DNA of 18,733 nucleotides from DATMNI01 sp035570275 (GTDB lineage: Bacteria; Acidobacteriota; Terriglobia; Bryobacterales; Bryobacteraceae), in assembly GCA_035570275.1 (NCBI GenBank), contig DATMNI010000041.1, positions 1-18,733 of the forward strand. The letters run 5' to 3'. Below, one piece after another: positions 1-6,159 of the stretch (the first letter of the stretch is position 1; each line of letters starts with the position of its first letter). A program made the translations under genes and the position numbers. The notes under the pieces were generated by a model that was not told the DNA's origin, made no database searches, and was given only the letters and a program-made list of their open reading frames with translations.

Positions 1-162
1 ATCTACCCAAGGAATGCGTTCGCCCTGGGTGCTTTACACGTTTTCGGGATTTCGGAGGTCCAGTCTTCGGGACGTTCATTCACGCTCGGGGATGTCGGGA
101 CAGACGGCGGATCACTCCGTAGTCGGCTCATTCCGTCCAAGAGCGCGCGGGAACGCCGCTAA
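1..162 (+). CDS. C-terminal end of an unidentified protein (partial)
   Basis: Frame 1 is open from the window edge to a TAA at 160-162, giving 53 codons. It begins IYPRNAFALGALHVFGISEV and continues with a Gly/Ser/Asp-rich stretch (FTLGDVGTDGG) and a basic tail ending in RERR. I do not recognise a family. The aromatic and glycine pattern in the middle resembles the end of an outer-membrane beta-barrel, but the basic end does not, so a late frameshift is possible. The other two + frames also stay open for much of this stretch, which weakens the call. Confidence 0.3.
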   Translation: MYPRNAFALGALHVFGISEVQSSGRSFTLGDVGTDGGSLRSRLIPSKSARERR

Positions 163-318
163 ACGGTGACACTAAAATTCAAAAAATCTTCTCAAGCATT
201 TCAATCACTTACAGCCCAGCCGCCCCGCCGTCCCTCAGTCGCCGTTATAAGCTGGCAGTAGCACGGCCGGTAGCACAGCCATTCCTGGCTATGTTTCTTG
301 CTCTTACATAAGGCACTT

Positions 319-870
319 ATGTCCACTGAACGTCAACTCGAAGCTAACCGCCGCAACGCGGCCAAATCGGAGTGCCCTCTGGGGCACCCCACCTCCGTCG
401 AGGGCAAAGCCGTTTCCAGCAGGAACGCTCTCGGGTCCGGCATTTACGCCGAGTCCACCATCATCACCGGCGAACACCCCGGCGCCCTGGCCCAACTCGC
501 CGAAACCTTTTATCACGACCACCAGCCCCAAACCGCCATGGAGCGAGCCATGCTCGACAACATCATCCGCGATACCTGGCTCCTCACGCGCTTATCCCGC
601 ATCGATGCCGAAATCATCGACTACAAAATCGAAGACGACAACGACCGCAAAGAAATAAACCCGGCCAGTAAAGCCTTTTTCGAAAGTTCCACCTGCCAAA
701 CCCGCCTCCAGCGCCGCATCAACGACACCCGCAGTTCCCAAATGCAGGCATTCAAGGACTTCCAACGCCTCCAGACCGAGCGCCGCGGTCAACCAGCCCC
801 GCCGCAACCCCAACCGCCGGCCGGACCGCTCGAAGTAACTTCCCCGCCATCTACCTACTCGTTAAACTAG
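319..870 (+). CDS. Orphan protein with 'NRRNAAKS-GKAVSSRNAL' N-terminus
   Basis: This 183-residue protein has no assigned function. Its N-terminus (MSTERQLEANRRNAAKS, then GKAVSSRNAL and an ITGE motif) matches a short protein type that is frequent in Acidobacteria and Planctomycetes, whose usual form is NRxNAxxSTGPxTxxGKAxSxxNAxxHGL. Here the usual GPKT segment is replaced by CPLGHPTSV and the usual HGL by GSGI. The middle is helical and charged, and the last 25 residues are proline-rich. ATG 319 was chosen over the TTG at 298 because the family signature starts there and AAGG lies 5 nt upstream (310-313). The lysozyme gene follows after 6 nt, and the stop codon TAG overlaps that gene's ribosome-binding AGGA, so the two are probably co-translated. 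Being a gene is likely; its role is unknown. Confidence 0.75.
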   Translation: MSTERQLEANRRNAAKSECPLGHPTSVEGKAVSSRNALGSGIYAESTIITGEHPGALAQLAETFYHDHQPQTAMERAMLDNIIRDTWLLTRLSRIDAEIIDYKIEDDNDRKEINPASKAFFESSTCQTRLQRRINDTRSSQMQAFKDFQRLQTERRGQPAPPQPQPPAGPLEVTSPPSTYSLN

Positions 871-876
871 GAATCT

Positions 877-1431
877 ATGGATCAGTTCTCGGTCATTGCC
901 CGGCTCAAACAATTCGAGGGTTGCATCAATCATATGTATCGCTGTACTGGCGGCGAGGTAACCGTCGGCATCGGTCATGCGCTGCTGTCTGCCGCCAGCG
1001 CCTCAAACCTGACCTGGCAAATCAGCGGCGCTCCGGCCCCACCGGACTGCGTCCAATCCGACTATCAAGCGGTAGCCGCCGCCCCGCTTGGCCAGGTTGC
1101 GAACGCCTACCAGCACCTTACCCAATGCCGCATGGGCGATGCCGATGTCGAAGCCCTGGTGGCCGCCGACGTCACCTCCTTCGAGGCGCAACTGCTCAAG
1201 GTTTTGCCCAACTGGCACAGCTACCCGCCGCCGGCTCAGGAAGCGCTCTTCGACATGGCTTTCAACCTCGGCATCGGCGGGTTGTTCAAGTTTCCAACCT
1301 TGCTGAAAGCGGTGAACGAGAGCGATTGGGCTACCGCTGCCGCTCAATGCCATCGCAGGGGAATACAGGATTCCCGCAATCAGGCCACGGCTCAATTGTT
1401 TCTGCGGGCAGGTTCGGCTGCGTCGGTGTAG
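877..1431 (+). CDS. GH24 (T4-type) lysozyme / endolysin-like muramidase
   Basis: This 184-residue protein should cleave the MurNAc-GlcNAc bond of peptidoglycan. The catalytic N-terminus reads FEG (Glu14), then eight residues to Cys23, then five to Thr29, followed by VGIGH. This is the Glu-x8-Asp/Cys-x5-Thr arrangement of the T4 lysozyme family, with Cys where T4 has Asp20. The C-terminal half has the conserved ALFDMAFNLGIGGL and FPTLLKAVNESDWATAA segments. A Gly/Ala/Pro/Ser-rich insert (about residues 38-75) separates the two halves. There is no signal peptide, so like phage endolysins it would need a holin, lysis or another route to reach the wall. The ATG is set by AGGA at 869-872. The preceding gene is 6 nt away. 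It could be a prophage remnant, but no other phage gene is in view. Confidence 0.85.
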   Translation: MDQFSVIARLKQFEGCINHMYRCTGGEVTVGIGHALLSAASASNLTWQISGAPAPPDCVQSDYQAVAAAPLGQVANAYQHLTQCRMGDADVEALVAADVTSFEAQLLKVLPNWHSYPPPAQEALFDMAFNLGIGGLFKFPTLLKAVNESDWATAAAQCHRRGIQDSRNQATAQLFLRAGSAASV

Positions 1432-1611
1432 ACCCAATGCTGTTCACTTAGAGCGATGAGCGGGCTCGAAAGCCTTCCTGCCTCCCCCCCACTCCCACAT
1501 TCATTGGACACGTTCGCTGAAGGACCTTACAAAAAGGACTTCGCGTTCCTTTGTCCACTTTGGCGGGTCGGACGTGATACCAGGTTGGGTACCCTGCGTC
1601 TCCTACGCTAA

Positions 1612-1734
1612 ATCCGCACGCGACGCACCCCACTCTCCTCGACCAGCTACGGGCGCTCCCATGTCGTGCGTAGCTTTCAACGACTCGCCCATGAGGTGTT
1701 CGACCTACTGGGCGTCGCACAGGTGACCGCGTGA
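1612..1734 (+). pseudogene. Possible C-terminal remnant of an unidentified gene
   Basis: Frame 1 is open from just after a TAA (1609-1611) to the TGA at 1732-1734. Its last part, SFQRLAHEVFDLLGVAQVTA, has normal protein-like composition, unlike the Arg/Ser-rich codons before it. The stop overlaps the GTG start of the next reading frame (GTGA), which is typical of translationally coupled genes. No start codon with a ribosome-binding site is visible and no 5' part is recognisable. The rest of 1432-1730 shows nothing gene-like. I infer a truncated upstream partner of the frameshifted gene that follows. It could also be chance. Confidence 0.25.
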
Positions 1735-2217
1735 ATGAGCTCCTCGACATCGACATCCGCCTCCTGCTCGTGCGGTATGGCAGGACCAAAGTCCTCCAAG
1801 CACTTGCCCGCCTCGACGACCAGACCGTAGAAGATCTCGAACGGCAACTACAGACGATCCAGCACAAACCAAAGCTCAACGCACACCACCCAGCACCATG
1901 GACCTCGTCGGCGTGGCAGCACAAGAGCGCCCCGAGATCGCCGAACCTTGCGCGCTCTCGCTGTCGGATATGAGAACCGCACCTTCCTCCCCCAGTTGCG
2001 CGACGTCCAGCGGTTCCTTGACCGCACCGGCGTACCGCACGGCAAACTCAAATCACGAGCCGCTGCAACGCCCATCGTCATCCGCACACTCGCCAACCTC
2101 CCACCAGACAACCTGACTGAACTGCTCCTCGACAAAACGAGCACTGACAGCGACTACGCACTTCTCGCCCGCGCCATCATGGGAGCAAAGACACCCAGCA
2201 CGACGGAGAATAGGTAA
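1731..2217 (+). pseudogene. Conserved hypothetical gene broken by two frameshifts
   Basis: Three consecutive frames join into one plausible protein of about 162 residues. The first part starts at GTG 1731 (VNELLDIDIRLLLVRYGRTK, then VLQALARLDDQTVEDLERQL). The second reads about 1865-1947 and contains VGVAAQERPEIAEP. The third starts at 1948 with LRALAVGYENRTFLPQLRDV, continues VQRFLDRTGVPHGKLKSR, and ends at TAA 2215-2217. Each join needs one base restored: one between about 1860 and 1895, and one at 1946-1948 (GAACC|TTGCGC). No slippery heptamer or downstream structure argues for programmed shifting. Either the gene is decaying or there are two sequencing errors. I do not recognise a function; the N-terminus looks helical. 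Confidence 0.6.
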
Positions 2218-2523
2218 CCCGGTCTGGCACGGTGGTCCACAGTTTCAAACCAGAATTGGCGAACGGTGGTCAGTCACCCTGTTGGTTGCCTCGGCGCACG
2301 AGTGCAGAGCACGTTGGTAGTTCGGCATGTATCCCCGCAGGATCGCGGCGCGGACGGCGGAGTGGGTCGTCACAGGAGCGCGCTGTGATACCGTCGCAGG
2401 GATTCTGTTGGCGGTGGTGTGCGATTCGGGCTTTGAGGCACTTCTCCACGTTGTAGGACTGCCGCACCAGGGATACCTCACGGCTACCGGTTTGCTGCCG
2501 TCCGCGGCGGTTCGCGCGGCGGT
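2218..2523. other. Gene-free stretch holding a decayed topA 3' fragment
   Basis: No convincing reading frame lies here. Short frames exist on both strands but are rich in Arg, Ser and Cys and match nothing I know. The one recognisable element is at 2429-2495, which aligns collinearly with the 3' region of topA (see the repeat entry). The spacer begins directly after the frameshifted gene and ends at the vapC stop codon. Confidence 0.5.
2429..2495 (-). repeat. Decayed copy of the last zinc ribbon of topA
   Basis: By hand alignment this segment matches 3383-3450 inside topA at 53 of 67 positions with one 1-nt gap. Exact blocks occur in the same order: GGCTTTGAG, CACTTCTCCAC, TGTAGG and ACCGGTTTGC. 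Read on the - strand in the best frame it gives SYNVEKCLKA against the TopA sequence SPYMVEKWLKA, followed by a Q..NP.C pattern as in TopA QCPNPEC. The zinc-binding cysteines are mostly lost and no open zinc-ribbon gene remains. The orientation is the same as topA. A partial duplication of topA, or the relic of a second zinc-ribbon gene, both fit. Confidence 0.6.
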
Positions 2524-2952
2524 TCAGAGCCGCACAAGGGTCAGGCCAGGGATTCGGATGAAGCCGCGGACGTTGCCCGTCCCGACAGCGTATCCCAACT
2601 CCAGGGCGCACGCGCCGATGATGAGGTCCCCAAGCGGCAGGCTTAGACCTTTGGCAGCTTGTTCCCCGCCGATCCGAGCTACGATCTCAGCCGTAGCCGC
2701 CGTTACGGGATAAACCGGAACGGTGGACTTTAACTCGTCAAGGAAAGCCCGGCGGCGGGCGCGGATTTCCGGTGTGATGGCGCGATAGATGCCGTGGCCG
2801 ATTTCGGCGACGGACAATGCGCAAAGGACGATAGGAATCTCACCGGCCGCTTTCAGAACGCTCTCGATTGCCTGACTGGCGGTAAGCTTCCTGCGCTCGG
2901 CGGCGATCAGGACGCTGGAGTCAAGGACTAGTCCCAGGAGGGCGGATTCCAT
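2524..2952 (-). CDS. vapC: VapC-type PIN-domain toxin
   Basis: This 142-residue protein is a PIN-domain ribonuclease of the type II toxin-antitoxin class, which typically cleaves RNA such as tRNA or rRNA. Conserved features are the N-terminal LVLDSSVLI with catalytic Asp11, SVAEIGHG with Glu50, LPLGDLIIGACALE with Asp109, and the closing GTGNVRGFIRIPGL with Asn127. The full acidic set makes it likely to be active. The start at 2952 is supported by AAGG 5 nt upstream. It overlaps the 3' end of the antitoxin gene by 25 nt, the normal coupling for such pairs, so expression should follow the antitoxin. The length is typical of the family (about 130-145). The specific RNA target cannot be read from the sequence. 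Confidence 0.9.
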   Translation of the reverse strand: MESALLGLVLDSSVLIAAERRKLTASQAIESVLKAAGEIPIVLCALSVAEIGHGIYRAITPEIRARRRAFLDELKSTVPVYPVTAATAEIVARIGGEQAAKGLSLPLGDLIIGACALELGYAVGTGNVRGFIRIPGLTLVRL

Positions 2953-3215
2953 GGCTGCCTTTGCGCCTCGATCCCTTCTTCGATGTCACTCGCAAAGTCG
3001 TCATCCATTACGGCTGTGGAGCCTCGCGCCTTCAGGTCAGCGATAACTTCCGAAATCATCCGGCCCGCTGGCTTCGCAGGCTTGATGACGGCGATAGGAC
3101 GGAGGTCTTGCTCTACGACCACTTCGATGCCCTGCTGGACCTTAACCAGCACGGCATGGAGATCGCGAGCGAGCTCGGCTTCGGTGATATGGACCGTTCC
3201 CATGACTCCGATCAT
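2928..3215 (-). CDS. Phd/YefM-type antitoxin of VapC
   Basis: The 95-residue product begins MIGVMGTVHITEAELARDLH. The following VLVKVQQGIEVVVEQDLRPIAVI is the Phd/YefM fold: an N-terminal DNA-binding region with a strand-turn-strand ending in a Pro-Ile-Ala-Val-Ile segment. The C-terminal third is acidic (MDDDFASDIEEGIE) and ends in a Trp-Pro-rich tail, as expected for the part that wraps the toxin. Start 3215 is preferred because GAGA lies 6 nt upstream. The internal ATG at 3203 (MGTVHIT) is the alternative, but its GGAG is only 2 nt away. The frame stays open upstream into topA; that extension is antisense noise. The pair probably represses its own promoter in the 3216-3301 spacer. Confidence 0.88.
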   Translation of the reverse strand: MIGVMGTVHITEAELARDLHAVLVKVQQGIEVVVEQDLRPIAVIKPAKPAGRMISEVIADLKARGSTAVMDDDFASDIEEGIEAQRQPWNPPSWD

Positions 3216-3230
3216 AGCGTGTCTCAGGAT

Positions 3231-3300
3231 CGGGGGTCCGGGGGGTCGGGGGGCAGGAACGCCCGCAAGCAGGCCGGACAGGCGGGGGACGCCTATCCTA
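3231..3300. repeat. GC-rich intergenic repeat-like element
   Basis: Runs of G (GGGGGTCCGGGGGGTCGGGGGGCAGG) are followed by AGGCCGGACAGGCGGGGG and ACGCC. The 'GGCGTCCCCGCCTGTCCGGCC' style of sequence is, from memory, a common dispersed intergenic motif in Acidobacteria. Only one copy is present in this window, so the repeat status is not shown here. It lies between the topA stop and the antitoxin start, so it could also contain the antitoxin promoter. Confidence 0.35.
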
Positions 3301-3301
3301 C

Positions 3302-6091
3302 TTACTGCACTAATGTCTCCACCGGCACTGGCGCGTCCATCTTGTGCTTGCACTCGGGGTTGGGGCACTGCCATATGGGGCCGGCTTTGAGCCACTTCTC
3401 CACCATGTAGGGGCTGCTGCACTCGGTGCACTTCTCGGGCACCGGTTTGCCCCAGGCGACGAACGTGCAATCGGGGTATCGGTTGCAGCCGTAGAACGTC
3501 TTGCCCTTCTTGGAGCGGCGCTCGATGATCTCGCCTTCGGAACATTCCGGGCACTTCACGCCGATGGTTTTCTGCTTCACATACTTGCAGGCCGGGTAGT
3601 TGCTGCAGGCCGTGAATTCGCCGAAACGGCCGCTCTTCAGCACCAGGTGATTGCCGCACTGCGGGCACTTGTCCGGGAGCGGCTGGTCGGGCTTCGTCTG
3701 CGTGCCGCCGATCTGTTTGGTGGTATTGCAGTCGGGGTATCCGGAACACGCAAAGAACGTGCCGAAGCGGCCTTTCTTCAACACCATCGGGCGACCGCAG
3801 TTTTCGCAAAACTCCTCTTCGCGCGGCTCGCTCAAGTCCGCTTTGTCCAGGTCCGGCAGATCGACTGTTAATTCACGGGTATACGTGCAGAAATCTTTTT
3901 TCCTCCGCCAGAGCAAGCTGACGCCGTCGGCCGTGTCTTGCAGATTCAGGTCGTAGAACTCATTCATCTTGGGATACCGGGCCTGAATCGTCGCCAGACG
4001 CAGCTCAATCGTTTTGCGATCTTTTTGCCGTTGCTGGGCGATTTCCTTCTCCGCACTCTTTAGGGCGGCTACGATTTTCTTGCCGAAGCGGGGATCACTG
4101 ACTAACCCGCCGTGCTGGTACTGGATCGCCTGCTCGGAATACCGGACCTGAATCTTTGCGACCTTGTTGAGTACCCTAAACTGTTGCCGGGTAATCTCCG
4201 CCTCCACCTTCTTCAGGTCGGTTTCCGCGCTCTTGGAGGAAAAATCGGGATAGCCGCTGCAGGCAATGAAGCTGCCGTGCCTACCCCACTTGATCACCAG
4301 CGGCTTGCCGCACTTCTCGCAAATCAAGTCGGTGGGCTTCTCCATCCGCTTGATGTCGGTCATGTGCTTTTCGGCGTGCTTGATGTCCTTCTCGAAAACC
4401 TCGTAGAACTCGCCTATGGCGGCGCGCCAATCGAGCTTGCCGTCTTCGACATCGTCCAGTTCCTGCTCCATGCGCGCCGTGTAGGTCACATCGAAGATGT
4501 CGGCGAAGCTCTCCAGCAGAAGGTCTGTCACGATCATGCCCAATTCGGTGGGGGTGAATCGGCCGCCTTCCTTCTTAACGTACTCGCGCTCCTGAATGGT
4601 GGAAAGAATTGTGGCGTAGGTGGACGGCCGGCCCACGCCGTCCGATTCCAGCCGCTTCACCAGCGTGGCTTCGTTGTAGCGCGGCGGCGGCTCGGTAAAG
4701 TGCTGCTCGGGCCTGATGTCCTGGAACGGCAGAATCTCGCCCTCGGCCACGGAAGGCAGGCGATGCTTCAGTTCCTCGTCTTCTTCGTCGTTCTGGTCCT
4801 TGCCCTCCTGGTAGACCTTGAGGAAGCCGTCGAACTTCGGCACGCTGCCTGTGGCGCGAAACGTATAGTCCACGCCGTTCTTTCCCTTGGCGGCCACATC
4901 AATGGTGGTCTGGTCGAACAGCGCCGGCATCATCTGACAGGCCACGAAGCGGTTCCAGATCAGCCTGTAAAGCTTCATCTCGTCTTCGGCCAGATACTTC
5001 TCCACTAACTCCGGCGCGTAAGCCATGGAGGTGGGGCGGATGGCTTCGTGCGCGTCCTGCGCCTCCTTCTTCGATTTATAGACGTTGGGCGATTCCGGCA
5101 GGAAGTTCTTCCCATAGCGCTCCGCGATGTAGTCGCGCGCATCCCGCACGGCATCATCGGAAATGCGCGTGGAATCGGTACGCATGTAGGTGATCAGGCC
5201 CACCGCGCCTTCCTTGCCCATCTCCACGCCTTCATACAGGCGCTGCGCCAGTATCATGGTGCGCTTCACGCTAAACGGCAGCTTGCGCGAAGATTCCTGC
5301 TGCAAAGTGGAAGTAATGAACGGCGCCACCGGGTTACGTTTCTTTTCCCGCGTGCCCACGGACTTGACCACGTAGTCCGCTCCTTCAATCTGCGCCAGCA
5401 GCTCATCGGCTGCTTCCTTACCGCCGATCTCGGGCGTTTCGTCGTTCAACTTGAAGAGGCGCGCGCTGAGGACGGGCGGCTTCCTGGCCGAAAGATCGAC
5501 GTCGACGGTCCAGTATTCTTTCCTTTGGAATGCGCGTATCTCGCGTTCGCGCTCCACCACCACACGCAGAGCCACTGTCTGCACGCGCCCGGCGGAAAGG
5601 CCGCGCCGCACCTTGTCCCACAGCAGCGGCGAAATCTTATAGCCCACCAGCCGGTCAAGCACGCGGCGCGCCTGCTGCGCATCCACCAGGTTGATGTTCA
5701 CATGGGTCGGCTTTTCGAAAGCCTTATCGATGGCCTTCTTGGTGATCTCGTTGAACATCACCCGGAAAAACTTGGGGCCTTGATCGCCCTTTCCCTTGAG
5801 TTCCTCTTCCAGGTGAAAACAGATGGCTTCGCCCTCACGGTCAGGGTCGGCCGCCAGGTAAATTTCCTTCACCGTCTTGGCGGTTTGTTTCAACTCGGCG
5901 ATGATCTTCTTCTTCCCTTCGATTACCTCGTAGTGCGGCTCGAAGCCGTTGTCGACATCCACCGACAGATCTTTCTTCGGGAGATCCTTGATATGACCGA
6001 GCGAGGCTTTGACTACAAATTCCTTACCCAGGTATTTATTGATGGTCTTCGCTTTGGCAGGCGATTCCACGATTACAAGAGCCTTTGGCAT
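3302..6091 (-). CDS. topA: DNA topoisomerase I with an inserted segment
   Basis: This 929-residue type IA topoisomerase relaxes negative supercoils through a 5'-phosphotyrosyl intermediate. The Toprim domain has ESPAKAKTI (Glu9) and ADPDREGE (Asp82, Asp84, Glu86). The active site TYMRTDSTRIS places the nucleophile at Tyr302. EATLVKRLESDGVGRPSTYA (474-493) is the conserved core signature. The C-terminus carries five zinc ribbons. Four are intact: C762/765/782/788, C809/812/829/835, C847/850/869/875 and C888/891/909/914. The first (C591, C594, C611) is split before its fourth cysteine (C735) by a 117-residue insertion, 617-733. dprA lies 68 nt upstream on the same strand, a common bacterial pairing. 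ATG 6091 starts the conserved MPKALVIVESPAK; no strong ribosome-binding site precedes it. Confidence 0.97.
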   Translation of the reverse strand: MPKALVIVESPAKAKTINKYLGKEFVVKASLGHIKDLPKKDLSVDVDNGFEPHYEVIEGKKKIIAELKQTAKTVKEIYLAADPDREGEAICFHLEEELKGKGDQGPKFFRVMFNEITKKAIDKAFEKPTHVNINLVDAQQARRVLDRLVGYKISPLLWDKVRRGLSAGRVQTVALRVVVEREREIRAFQRKEYWTVDVDLSARKPPVLSARLFKLNDETPEIGGKEAADELLAQIEGADYVVKSVGTREKKRNPVAPFITSTLQQESSRKLPFSVKRTMILAQRLYEGVEMGKEGAVGLITYMRTDSTRISDDAVRDARDYIAERYGKNFLPESPNVYKSKKEAQDAHEAIRPTSMAYAPELVEKYLAEDEMKLYRLIWNRFVACQMMPALFDQTTIDVAAKGKNGVDYTFRATGSVPKFDGFLKVYQEGKDQNDEEDEELKHRLPSVAEGEILPFQDIRPEQHFTEPPPRYNEATLVKRLESDGVGRPSTYATILSTIQEREYVKKEGGRFTPTELGMIVTDLLLESFADIFDVTYTARMEQELDDVEDGKLDWRAAIGEFYEVFEKDIKHAEKHMTDIKRMEKPTDLICEKCGKPLVIKWGRHGSFIACSGYPDFSSKSAETDLKKVEAEITRQQFRVLNKVAKIQVRYSEQAIQYQHGGLVSDPRFGKKIVAALKSAEKEIAQQRQKDRKTIELRLATIQARYPKMNEFYDLNLQDTADGVSLLWRRKKDFCTYTRELTVDLPDLDKADLSEPREEEFCENCGRPMVLKKGRFGTFFACSGYPDCNTTKQIGGTQTKPDQPLPDKCPQCGNHLVLKSGRFGEFTACSNYPACKYVKQKTIGVKCPECSEGEIIERRSKKGKTFYGCNRYPDCTFVAWGKPVPEKCTECSSPYMVEKWLKAGPIWQCPNPECKHKMDAPVPVETLVQ
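3891..4246 (-). repeat. Repeat-bounded in-frame insertion within topA
   Basis: On the + strand AAATC occurs at 3891-3895 and again at 4242-4246, exactly 351 nt (117 codons) apart. Just inside or overlapping these are TTTTTCCTCC (3897-3906) and its reverse complement GGAGGAAAAA (4235-4244). The protein encoded between them is lysine/glutamate-rich and unlike a zinc ribbon: SSKSAETDLKKVEAEI near the start, GGLVSDPRFGKKIVAALK in the middle, then IQARYPKMNEFYDLNLQD and VSLLWRRKKD at the end. Removing it restores CSGYPD-F-CTYTREL, close to the usual CSGYPxCxxTREL. The ends look like a target duplication plus terminal inverted repeats, but both are short and A/G-rich, so chance cannot be excluded. 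Confidence 0.5.
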
Positions 6092-6159
6092 ATTGAGAAT
6101 TCAGAGGGCGGCACCTTCGGCCGCGGTTTGCAAGTCAAACCCGAATTACCGATTTGACG

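Noticed and set aside
1848..2000. Programmed ribosomal frameshifting for the three-frame gene
   Set aside because: Neither junction shows a slippery heptamer or a convincing downstream stem, and two shifts would be needed. Decay or sequencing error is simpler.
3216..3809. N-terminal 198 residues of a 293-codon - frame leading into the antitoxin
   Set aside because: It overlaps the topA zinc-ribbon coding region in another frame on the same strand. The antitoxin fold begins only at about 3215.
5048..6157. Long + frames opposite topA (369 codons here, 298 codons at 4112-5008)
   Set aside because: They are antisense to the conserved catalytic core of topA. High GC with third-position bias leaves such frames open by chance.
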